A DNA stretch of 6,369 nt, taken from positions 1-6,369 of the forward strand of contig JAQGKJ010000007.1 in NCBI GenBank assembly GCA_028290165.1, written 5' to 3'. Position numbers and translations under genes: made by a program. This document shows, one piece after another, positions 1-6,369 of the stretch. The notes under the pieces are model-generated. The model had not been told where the DNA came from. It ran no database searches and saw only the letters and a list, made by a program, of their open reading frames with translations. The number at the start of each line of letters is the position of its first letter. Position 1 is the first letter of the stretch. This DNA is from Bradyrhizobium sp. (lineage in GTDB: Bacteria; Pseudomonadota; Alphaproteobacteria; Rhizobiales; Xanthobacteraceae).

Positions 1-2132
1 CGATTGAAGTGGTTCGCGACGTCGAACAGATGCTCAGCCAGCTCGTCCGCCGTCATGCTTGCCAGCAGCACACGGCCGATGCGCAGGTGGACATCGGCAC
101 GTTGCTCGTCGGGAATCAGTGAATAGGCCGCCTGCTGGATCCGGTCGTGCAGGAATTTGTAGGCGCTATCCTGATGGACGACGAGGTCAGCGCGGACAGC
201 CTCCCAGAGTGCCGCGTACATCGCCTCCTTTGTTGTCCCGTGAACCAGGGCCAGAGTGGCGATCGGGACGACATTGCCTAAACAGGCCAAATGCTTCAGG
301 GCTTCCTGGGTGGTGGAAGACAACCGCTTCAGCTTCCCGGCCATCAGATCCACCACGTTGTCGGTGTAGCTCTTGGCGCGGATGCGATCGATGTTCCATT
401 GCCACGCTGACGCGACTGGGTCGAATGCGAGCAGCCCCTCGTCGGCCAACGCGATAAAGAACTGGATCGCGAAGAACGGATTGCCGCCGGTCTTCTCCTG
501 CACAAGCTCCGCCAATGGCCGCGCGCGCTCCGGCTCGCAGTGGAGCGCGTCGGCGATGAGCCGACCAACATCGTCGAGCTGGAGGGGCGCCGGCACGATC
601 TCATGTAGTCTCGCATCGACCGCGCGGATCGCTTCCAGCGTCCGCAGAAGCGGATGAGAGGGACTGACCTCGTTGTCCCGATAGGCGCCGACCAGCAGCA
701 GGTGCCGCACTTCGGACTGCGTGACCAGATTCTCAAGGAGGTCGAGCGTTGCTGCATCCAGCCATTGCAAATCATCGAGGAACAGGGCGAGCGGGTGTTC
801 CTTGCGCGCGAACACCCCGAGGAAGCGCCGGAAAACCATCTGGAAGCGGTTCTGCGCGTCCTGCGGCGGCAGGTCCGCGACCGGCGGCTGTTTCCCGATC
901 ACGAGCTCCAGCTCGGGAACGAGGTTGACCATGAGCTGACCATTCGGGCCCAGCGCCTCGCGCAGCGACTCCCGCCACCGGCCAAGCTCCTCGTCGCTCT
1001 GCGTGAGAAGCGAGCGGACGAGGGTCTGGAAGGCTTGGCCCAGGGTGGCGTACGGGATGTCGCGCTTGTACTGGTCGAACTTGCCGGACGCGAACAGGCC
1101 ACGCTGCGGCACGAGCGCCTTATGCAGCTCGTTTACCACCGAGGATTTGCCGATCCCGGCATAGCCCGAGACGAGCACGAATTCCGGCGTGCCGATAGCC
1201 ACGACCCGGCCGAAGGAAGCGATGAGCGCGTCAATCTCGCGCTCCCGGCCGTAAAGCTTCTCCGGAATCAGCAGCCGGTCCGATACGTCGTGCGCGCCCA
1301 GCGGAAATGACCCGACGCGGCCGGTCGCTTCCCATTCCGCCAGGCAGCGCCGGAGATCGGCCTCGACGCCCGCGGCGGTTTGGTAGCGCTCCTCGGCGGT
1401 CTTGGCGAGAAGCATCATCACCATCGCCGAGAGCGGCCCCGGCACATCAGCGTCCCGCTCGTTCGGCGGCACCGGTTGGCGGGCGATGTGGCAGTGCACC
1501 CACTCCATCGGATCGGCGGCGGTGAAGGGGAGTTGCCCCGTCAACATTTCATAGAAGGTGACGCCCAGGGCATAGAGATCGCTGCGGGAGTCCACCGAGC
1601 GGTTCATCCGGCCGGTTTGTTCCGGCGCCATGTAGGCGAGCGTCCCGGCGATCAACTCCGGCGGCGCGGGGGCTTGATGCTCACGCGGCAGACGCGAGGC
1701 GATGCCGAACCCCGTCAACCACACGCCGCCATTGGCCGCGTCCACCAGGATATTTGCCGGCTTGATGTCCTTATGGATCAGGCCGCGCTCATGCACTCGG
1801 CGGAGCGCCGCGGCGAGAGGGATCGCGATGCGCAGGAAATGCGATACGTCCAGTGGCCGGCCAAGCAGCCGATCGAGCGGCGCACCGCCGGGATCCTCAA
1901 GCACCAGCGTCCTGCGGCCGTTGTAGTGCGTCAGCGCGACCGGTCGCGCCGCCCAGTCAGCGTCAAGTTCGGACTTGAGCGCATATTCGTGTTCAAGCCG
2001 CTCGACGGAACCGAGCGAGGTTTCATCCGCGGCAACAAGCAGGATCGGCGCTAACCCGTTGCCGGAACCCCGGCAGAGGGCGATGTCTCCCTCCCTCAGC
2101 GGCGAGACTGCGTAGCTCAAGAGCTCCTTCAC
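1..2132 (-). CDS. Serine/threonine kinase-like / AAA-type ATPase multidomain signalling protein (N-terminal part, runs off left edge)
   Basis: The frame is open for 710 codons to the left edge, so the C-terminus is missing. Residues 1-260 are a protein-kinase-like fold: catalytic loop HKDIKPAN (120-127), activation segment LTGFGIASRLPRE (from 139), APE at 169-171, then SDLYALG. A linker leads to LYGRERE (293-299), opening an AAA_16-type ATPase with Walker A GYAGIGKSS (323-331), Walker B LFLDDLQWLD (D453-D454) and a GGNPFF motif near 549-554. This order matches the large cytoplasmic 'trifunctional' kinase/ATPase/sensor histidine kinases, roughly 1,700-1,900 residues, which continue with GAF and HisKA/HATPase domains. 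The usual beta-3 lysine is absent (PILLVAA, 29-35) and DFG reads G141-F-G, so Ser/Thr kinase activity is doubtful. I chose GTG 2132 because AGGAG lies 6 bases upstream and family-like sequence begins here. The alternative is ATG 2273, overlapping the opgC stop. Family call is strong; the signal sensed is unknown. Confidence 0.93.
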   Translation of the reverse strand, partial: MKELLSYAVSPLREGDIALCRGSGNGLAPILLVAADETSLGSVERLEHEYALKSELDADWAARPVALTHYNGRRTLVLEDPGGAPLDRLLGRPLDVSHFLRIAIPLAAALRRVHERGLIHKDIKPANILVDAANGGVWLTGFGIASRLPREHQAPAPPELIAGTLAYMAPEQTGRMNRSVDSRSDLYALGVTFYEMLTGQLPFTAADPMEWVHCHIARQPVPPNERDADVPGPLSAMVMMLLAKTAEERYQTAAGVEADLRRCLAEWEATGRVGSFPLGAHDVSDRLLIPEKLYGREREIDALIASFGRVVAIGTPEFVLVSGYAGIGKSSVVNELHKALVPQRGLFASGKFDQYKRDIPYATLGQAFQTLVRSLLTQSDEELGRWRESLREALGPNGQLMVNLVPELELVIGKQPPVADLPPQDAQNRFQMVFRRFLGVFARKEHPLALFLDDLQWLDAATLDLLENLVTQSEVRHLLLVGAYRDNEVSPSHPLLRTLEAIRAVDARLHEIVPAPLQLDDVGRLIADALHCEPERARPLAELVQEKTGGNPFFAIQFFIALADEGLLAFDPVASAWQWNIDRIRAKSYTDNVVDLMAGKLKRLSSTTQEALKHLACLGNVVPIATLALVHGTTKEAMYAALWEAVRADLVVHQDSAYKFLHDRIQQAAYSLIPDEQRADVHLRIGRVLLASMTADELAEHLFDVANHFN

Positions 2133-2138
2133 GAGGAT

Positions 2139-2151
2139 CTCCTGCCAGGAG
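2139..2151 (-). promoter_or_regulatory. Ribosome binding site of the kinase gene inside a small inverted repeat
   Basis: On the minus strand AGGAG (2143-2139) sits 6 bases before GTG 2132, an ideal Shine-Dalgarno and the main reason for choosing that start. It is the right arm of a perfect repeat, CTCCT-GGC-AGGAG, which could pair into a 5-bp hairpin and partly mask the site. The site is seen directly; control by masking is inference. Confidence 0.6.
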
Positions 2152-2166
2152 GACTTTAGGCCATTG

Positions 2167-2195
2167 ATTAGGTTACGTTTGCTCTCGCCCGTCAA
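2167..2195 (-). promoter_or_regulatory. Candidate sigma70-type promoter upstream of the kinase gene
   Basis: On the minus strand TTGACG (2195-2190, 5 of 6 to the -35 consensus) is followed after 17 bases by CCTAAT (2172-2167, 4 of 6 to the -10 consensus). Transcription would begin near 2160, giving a leader of about 28 bases to GTG 2132 with AGGAG inside it. It lies in the only long gap of the window (2133-2269, 137 bases). A match this size can arise by chance, so this is a candidate only. Confidence 0.35.
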
Positions 2196-2269
2196 TCCGG
2201 GAACGGACGGCCAAAGATGTGATCGTTTTACGGCAGGACGATGACGAGAACCGCGCTGGCCTTGACGCG

Positions 2270-3421
2270 TCATGCAACGTTTCCAAGTCGGGCATGCGAC
2301 AGAAGCATGCAACCCCGTTGCTTGGACCAGGTCCAGCAATACGCGCCGGCCGTCATCAGCAGTACACCCGCGGTTCCTGCAAAAATCTGAACCCACAGCG
2401 AGTTCAGGCTCAGTTCGATCGCGGCGTGGGCGCAAAACGAAAGAACGATGCCGATGCAGAACACCTGAAGCGAGTTCTGGCCGCACTTGATCAGCGGCGC
2501 TAGTGAATGCCATCGCAGGATCGGCGAATCCGCTCGCAGGAACCGGGTGACGACAACAGCGAGAGCAATCAGATGCAAAATCCGGTAGGGCGCGAGATTG
2601 GTCTTGTCGTTGGGATTGAACGGCTGCAGCATCCACGGAGGCAGCAGATTGGCAACGCCAGGTGAATGAATCGCCGTCGTCACCACGAAGGCAAAGACGA
2701 GGTAGGCGATCGCGAGCCAGAATACCGTCCGTGTTCGAACGATCGATTGAAGAGCTTCCGCACCGCCTACGGCGATCCACGCGCCCAGGAAAAACAGCAA
2801 TTGCCAGGTGAACGGATTGAAATACCAAAGTGCTACCCGAGAACTTGGCAGATTCCAGCCAAATTGTCTCGCGGCGAAATACACAAGCATTGAACCAACA
2901 AGGATCAGCGTCGGTTTGCGGACCATCAGCCACAGCGCCGGCGCAAACGTCGCCAACAGCAGAATATAGAGCGGAAGTACGTCCAGATTGACTGGCCGAT
3001 ATCGCAAAGCCAATACCTGGACGAATTCCCACACCGGCTTGCTGATGAAAGGGGCGACATTGAACACATCTAGATCGTTAGGGTCGCGAAGGCCCCGCGA
3101 GACGGACGCAATCACGGCGATATAGACGACGACCACAATGATGTGCGCGGCATAAAGCTCCAAAGCGCGCTTTAACAGTCGTGACGCGGCCGTAAGATAG
3201 CCGCGCTCGATCATTATTCTTCCGAACACGAAGGCGGCGGTGTAGCCCGATATGAAAACAAACAGGTCCGCCGCATCGCTAAATCCATAATTTCTGGTTG
3301 TGCCCCAACTCAACACTTCATGCGGGATATGATCCAGAAAGATCGCCCAATTCGCGAGGCCGCGAAACAGGTCCAGCCTGACGTCTCGTTCAGGGGGAGG
3401 AAGATGGGCGCAGACCTGCAC
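2270..3421 (-). CDS. opgC: OpgC-family integral membrane acyltransferase
   Basis: This 383-residue inner-membrane protein has about ten hydrophobic segments (near 22-34, 48-70, 90-107, 149-166, 171-184, 205-219, 233-250, 280-296, 317-334, 344-362). OpgC-family signatures are visible: RLDLFRGLANWAIF (from 15), DHIP (30-33), GFSDAADLFVFISGY (46-60), QLLFFLGAW (207-215) and GQNSLQVF (314-321). OpgC of Rhodobacter sphaeroides succinylates osmoregulated periplasmic glucans; whether this homologue uses the same acyl donor and acceptor is not shown. No glucan synthase genes (opgG/opgH or ndvB type) are in the window. The start is GTG at 3421, with GAGAGG 8 bases upstream, 15 bases after the adaptor stop, so it is co-transcribed with the pump genes. 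The TGA stop (2272-2270) overlaps an ATG in the kinase frame. GC content in sampled lines is clearly lower than in the neighbours. The symbol is given at family level; strict orthology is not established. Confidence 0.9.
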   Translation of the reverse strand: MQVCAHLPPPERDVRLDLFRGLANWAIFLDHIPHEVLSWGTTRNYGFSDAADLFVFISGYTAAFVFGRIMIERGYLTAASRLLKRALELYAAHIIVVVVYIAVIASVSRGLRDPNDLDVFNVAPFISKPVWEFVQVLALRYRPVNLDVLPLYILLLATFAPALWLMVRKPTLILVGSMLVYFAARQFGWNLPSSRVALWYFNPFTWQLLFFLGAWIAVGGAEALQSIVRTRTVFWLAIAYLVFAFVVTTAIHSPGVANLLPPWMLQPFNPNDKTNLAPYRILHLIALAVVVTRFLRADSPILRWHSLAPLIKCGQNSLQVFCIGIVLSFCAHAAIELSLNSLWVQIFAGTAGVLLMTAGAYCWTWSKQRGCMLLSHARLGNVA

Positions 3422-3429
3422 GGCGCGCG

Positions 3430-3435
3430 CCTCTC
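3430..3435 (-). promoter_or_regulatory. Ribosome binding site of the OpgC gene
   Basis: GAGAGG (3435-3430, minus strand) begins one base after the adaptor's TAG stop (3439-3437) and lies 8 bases before GTG 3421. The spacer is all G and C (CGCGCGCC). It supports the GTG start and close coupling to the upstream gene. Confidence 0.55.
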
Positions 3436-3436
3436 A

Positions 3437-4645
3437 CTATTGGGACGCTGTCGAAGGTAGTGCCGGTGCAGCGGGCTGTGGAGTTGCGGGGGCCTGTGAC
3501 GTTGCGGCGGCGACGCGAACCGTGTCGCCTGCCGTCAGGGTTTCCGGGGGATTGTTGATGATCCGGTCGGACGGCGACAGGCCGGCGATGACTTCCACGC
3601 TATCGCCGAGATCGCGGCCGAGCTGAACCTTCTTGACGACAACCTTGTTATTGCTGTCGAGGGTCGCGACCTGCGTGCCCTGATTGCTGGTCACCAACGC
3701 GGTGGATGGAATTCTCACCAGATTGGCGTCGGTCGGGATTTCGAAGTGCACATTGCAGTAACTGCCGGCGAAAAACTTGCCCTCTGTGTTGTCGGCTTGA
3801 AGCTCGACCTGCATGCTGTGGGAAGTCGGGTTGATGGCCCGCGAGATATGCGTGAGCGTTGCGTCGAATTGCACGCCGGGATACTGCGGCATTTCCAAAG
3901 TCGCCTTCAGGCCCGGGACGAGCCCTGCCGAGAACGCTTGCGGTACCTGCACAAAAATGCGGACGCGATGCAGGTCGGATACCTCGAACAGCGGCTGCCC
4001 TGACCCTCCCGAGTTGATCAGCTGCCCTAGCTCCACGTTGCGGGCGGTCACGACGCCGTCAAAGGGCGCGACCAGCGCCTTGAACGACTGCATGGCCTCG
4101 AGCTGCCGGACGTTGGCTTCGTTGGCGTCGACGACGGCTTCCTTTGCCGTGGCGTCGGCTGTGGTCTGGTCCGCAAGCTGCTGGGCAACGATCTGCTTTT
4201 TCAGCAAAATGTTGTTACGGTCCGCAGTCAGCGATGCAATTTGCAGATTAGCCCTCACGCTTGCCAATGTCGCCTTCGCCTGACTGAGCTGCTGATCGAG
4301 ATCGGGGGCATCGATGGTGGCCAGCACTTGCCCGGCCTTGACCGACGATCCGATATCGTGGTCCCAACTCTTCACGTACCCGTTCACGCGCGCCAGGATC
4401 GCCGCCTTGTTCAAGGGTTGGATGTTGCCGGGCAGCGTCAGCGTTTGGTTCGAGCTGCTGGGAAGGGGTTGCGCGAGGGCGACGGTCGGAACAGTCTGCG
4501 CATTGGTCCACTGCACGACTTCCTGCTTGCTCTGCGCGCGGTCGATGAAACCGTAACCGACCACGATGGCTGCAAGCAGCACCGCGCCGGTGGCGGCGGT
4601 CAAGAGGCTCCGCTTGCTTGGAGTTTTGATGTCTTCCGAGTTCAT
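3437..4645 (-). CDS. RND efflux periplasmic adaptor subunit (membrane fusion protein, HlyD/AcrA type)
   Basis: This 402-residue adaptor bridges an RND permease to an outer-membrane channel. After a short cytoplasmic N-terminus with KR at 11-12 there is one hydrophobic anchor (about 13-32) and no lipobox, so it is probably held by an uncleaved signal anchor. The first half of the lipoyl domain spans about 80-112 (ILARVNGYVKSWDHDIGSSV from 83, then KAGQVLATID), followed by an Ala/Gln-rich alpha-helical hairpin (about 113-187). The second lipoyl half includes LVAPFDGVVTARNVELGQLI (191-210). A beta-barrel (about 215-305) and membrane-proximal domain (about 306-378) follow, and a Pro/Ala-rich tail ends the protein. 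ATG 4645 has GGGGAG 6 bases upstream, 12 bases after the permease stop, which pairs it with that permease. Length is normal for the family. Substrate is not predictable. Family assignment is secure; identity with a named adaptor such as MdtA is not claimed. Confidence 0.95.
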   Translation of the reverse strand: MNSEDIKTPSKRSLLTAATGAVLLAAIVVGYGFIDRAQSKQEVVQWTNAQTVPTVALAQPLPSSSNQTLTLPGNIQPLNKAAILARVNGYVKSWDHDIGSSVKAGQVLATIDAPDLDQQLSQAKATLASVRANLQIASLTADRNNILLKKQIVAQQLADQTTADATAKEAVVDANEANVRQLEAMQSFKALVAPFDGVVTARNVELGQLINSGGSGQPLFEVSDLHRVRIFVQVPQAFSAGLVPGLKATLEMPQYPGVQFDATLTHISRAINPTSHSMQVELQADNTEGKFFAGSYCNVHFEIPTDANLVRIPSTALVTSNQGTQVATLDSNNKVVVKKVQLGRDLGDSVEVIAGLSPSDRIINNPPETLTAGDTVRVAAATSQAPATPQPAAPALPSTASQ

Positions 4646-4651
4646 TTTTTT

Positions 4652-4657
4652 CTCCCC
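4652..4657 (-). promoter_or_regulatory. Ribosome binding site of the adaptor gene
   Basis: GGGGAG (4657-4652, minus strand) directly follows the permease TGA stop (4660-4658) and lies six A's before ATG 4645. The whole 12-base gap is the ribosome site plus an A-run, so ribosomes ending the permease are placed to restart on the adaptor. Confidence 0.65.
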
Positions 4658-6369
4658 TCAATGTGACATCGCAGTTGCAGCATCTGGCTCATTTGCAGTG
4701 CCACGTTGCCGGCTGTGCACCAGGCTGAAGATGGCGGGCACCAAAACCAGGGTGGCGCAGGTGGCAAAGATCAGTCCGCCGATCACGGCGCGGCCCAGCG
4801 GCGTGTTCTGTCCCGGCTCGATCGCCATCGGCAGCATGCCGATGACCATCGCGAGCGCCGTCATCAGCACCGGGCGAAACCGCGCGCGTCCCGCCTCGAA
4901 TGCCGCCGCAGTCGCATCAAGGCCGGCGGCCATCTGCTCGCGGGCAAAGCTGATCACCAGGATGCTGTTGGCGGTCGCCACGCCCATGCACATGATCGCG
5001 CCGGTGAGCGCCGGAACCGAAAGCGTCGTCCCGGTCGCGAACAGTATCCAGACGATGCCGGCCAGCGCGGTCGGCAGCGCCATGATGATGACGAAGGGAT
5101 CGGCCCAGGATTGGAAGTTGATGACGATCAACAGGTAGATCAGGACGATCGCGACCGCGAGGCCGACATAGAGCTGCTGATAGGCGCTCGTCATCGTGGT
5201 GACTTGACCGCGCAGCGCAACGCTCGCGCCGTTAGGGAGCTGTTGTGCCGTTGCGTGGATCACCTTTTGAATATCCGACGCAACCGCGCCGAGATCGCGT
5301 CCCTGCGGCGTCGCATAAATGTCGATCACCGGCGTAACATTGTAGTGGGACACGACGGCGTTGCTGTTGGTCCGCTGCACATCTGCCAGGCCGCCGAGGA
5401 GTTGGGGATTGGCGCTCGAGGAGTTCACCGGAATGTTTTTCAAGCCCGTCATGGTGTTGATGTCGCGCTGCGGGGTCTGGATCGAGACCGCGTAGGAAAC
5501 GCCGTTGGTCGGATCCAGCCAGTAGGTCGGGGCGGACTGCGAACTGCCCGACAGCGTCGTCTGCATGGCTGTGGCGACGTCCTTTTCGGAGAGTCCTGCA
5601 AGCGAGGTGAGCGAGCGGTCGACGTTTACGTCAAGGGTCGGCTGCTGAAATGCCTGCTGGATGCGCGCATCGGCGATGCCCGGGATCTCCCTGACCTTCG
5701 CCAGCAGCGCATTGGCGTATTTCCGGTCTGCGGCAAGGTTCCTGCCGGCAACCTGCAGGTCGATTGGGGCGGGCACCCCGAAATTAAGCACCTGACTGAC
5801 TATGTCGGCGGGCAGGAAGGCGAAGGTGGTGCCGGGAAACTGCTGCGGCAACTTCTCCCGCATGGTTTTGATATAGTTGTCGGTCGGCGCGTGGTTGGGT
5901 TTCAAGCTGATCAGGATGTCGGCGTCGCCGACGCCGATGGTGCCGGAATTGTTGTACGCCATGTTGATGCCGCTGACGGTGAGCCCGATATTGCTCACGA
6001 TGCCGTCGAGTTCGCTTGCCGGAACGATGCTGTGGATGGCTGTTCCGATCCGGTCGGTCAGGCTTGTCGTTTCCTCGAGCCGCGTTCCCGTCGGCGCGCG
6101 AATATGGAGCTTGATCTGGCCGCCGTCCACGGTCGGGAAGAAATCCTGGCCGAGATAGGGCGCAAGGGCGAACGACGCCAGGCTGAAGCAAAGGAATCCC
6201 GCAATCAGCTTGACGCGGTTTCGCAGAGCAAGTTGCAGCAGGCCCAGATAGCCCTTGCGCAGGTTTTCGAAGTGACGCTCGAAGCCACGCTGGAAACGCG
6301 CGAGCGGGTTGCGGCTGGCTTTTGCCTGGGCGTGATCGCCATCCTCGGACGAGTTGTGGACGTGCTGGT
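4658..6369 (-). CDS. RND efflux transporter permease subunit, AcrB-like (C-terminal part, runs off right edge)
   Basis: The frame is open from the right edge to TGA 4660-4658, showing 569 residues, about the last 55% of a roughly 1,040-residue pump. The visible part starts in the cytoplasmic loop after TM6 (NPLARFQRGFERHFENLRKG, from 20). Then come TM7 (about 52-70), the signature GQDFFPTVDGGQIKL (from 73), the second periplasmic porter/docking region (about 80-395), and TM8-TM12 (about 398-417, 423-445, 451-474, 499-516, 526-551). Motifs RFRPVLMTALAM and GMLPMA around TM11 are typical. These inner-membrane, proton-driven pumps work as trimers with an adaptor and outer-membrane channel; the adaptor is encoded 12 bases downstream. 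By alignment from memory, AcrB R971 and T978 are kept (R496, T503) but K940 is alanine (A466). The TM4 aspartates lie off the window, so HAE and HME subclasses cannot be fully separated; the loop and length favour the drug-exporter (HAE) type. A GTG at 6130 is internal, not the start. Confidence 0.95.
   Translation of the reverse strand, partial: QHVHNSSEDGDHAQAKASRNPLARFQRGFERHFENLRKGYLGLLQLALRNRVKLIAGFLCFSLASFALAPYLGQDFFPTVDGGQIKLHIRAPTGTRLEETTSLTDRIGTAIHSIVPASELDGIVSNIGLTVSGINMAYNNSGTIGVGDADILISLKPNHAPTDNYIKTMREKLPQQFPGTTFAFLPADIVSQVLNFGVPAPIDLQVAGRNLAADRKYANALLAKVREIPGIADARIQQAFQQPTLDVNVDRSLTSLAGLSEKDVATAMQTTLSGSSQSAPTYWLDPTNGVSYAVSIQTPQRDINTMTGLKNIPVNSSSANPQLLGGLADVQRTNSNAVVSHYNVTPVIDIYATPQGRDLGAVASDIQKVIHATAQQLPNGASVALRGQVTTMTSAYQQLYVGLAVAIVLIYLLIVINFQSWADPFVIIMALPTALAGIVWILFATGTTLSVPALTGAIMCMGVATANSILVISFAREQMAAGLDATAAAFEAGRARFRPVLMTALAMVIGMLPMAIEPGQNTPLGRAVIGGLIFATCATLVLVPAIFSLVHSRQRGTANEPDAATAMSH

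Noticed and set aside
344..775. Minus-strand open frame (143 codons) inside the kinase gene
   Set aside because: It is in a different frame from the continuous 710-codon kinase/ATPase reading frame and has the Arg/Ser-rich composition of an out-of-frame shadow.
654..1310. Long plus-strand open frame (218 codons) opposite the kinase gene
   Set aside because: It lies opposite the ATPase domain, whose minus-strand translation has Walker A and B motifs and reads cleanly. The plus-strand frame is a GC-rich shadow with no recognisable domain.
1380..2054. Plus-strand open frame (224 codons) opposite the kinase-like domain
   Set aside because: The minus strand encodes HKDIKPAN and APE motifs here. 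The plus-strand product is rich in Arg, His and Gly with no domain signature.
2263..2272. Perfect 10-base palindrome TGACGCGTCA over the opgC stop codon
   Set aside because: It could be an operator half-site, but there is a single copy, no second site nearby, and it lies in coding sequence; too short to support a claim.
3422..3431. GGCGCGCGCC palindrome between the opgC ribosome site and its GTG
   Set aside because: Simple alternating GC of this length is expected in such DNA, and the gap is too short for a binding-site argument.
4566..5138. Plus-strand open frame (190 codons) over the permease end and adaptor start
   Set aside because: It crosses the junction of two well-supported minus-strand genes and their ribosome site. 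Its Ala/Met-rich product is the antisense of transmembrane codons.
4658..6130. Permease starting at the GTG at 6130 as a complete 490-residue protein
   Set aside because: The same frame continues upstream through TM7 and a typical post-TM6 loop to the window edge, so this GTG is an internal valine of a larger permease.

Overview
The window carries four genes, all on the minus strand and reading right to left. High GC, short gaps, Shine-Dalgarno sites packed between genes and the protein families present suggest an alphaproteobacterium of the Rhizobiales (Bradyrhizobium/Rhodopseudomonas-like). That assignment is inference from recalled families, not a database match.

In transcription order: (1) 6369-4658, the C-terminal part of an inner-membrane RND efflux permease, entering from the right edge. 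(2) 4645-3437, its periplasmic adaptor (membrane fusion protein), 12 bases downstream. (3) 3421-2270, an OpgC-family multi-pass membrane protein, 15 bases further on; the founding member succinylates osmoregulated periplasmic glucans. (4) 2132-1, the N-terminal 710 residues of a very large signalling protein with a serine/threonine-kinase-like domain followed by an AAA-type predicted ATPase; homologues continue into GAF and histidine-kinase domains, which here would lie beyond the left edge.

The first three genes are almost certainly one transcription unit: each downstream Shine-Dalgarno begins at, or one base after, the preceding stop codon. The kinase follows after a 137-base gap. This gap holds a fair sigma70-like promoter candidate and a strong AGGAG ribosome site, so the kinase may have its own promoter as well as read-through. 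An in-frame ATG overlapping the opgC stop (ATGA) gives an alternative, coupled start.

The permease and adaptor form the inner-membrane and periplasmic parts of a tripartite pump. No outer-membrane channel gene is visible. OpgC points to modification of envelope glucans. The kinase/ATPase protein may sense or control envelope state, but that link is inference from gene order. The most notable points are this gene combination, the degenerate kinase active site (no beta-3 lysine, GFG instead of DFG), and an alanine in the permease where AcrB has its TM10 proton-relay lysine. I see no RNA genes, mobile elements, CRISPR arrays or convincing plus-strand genes.
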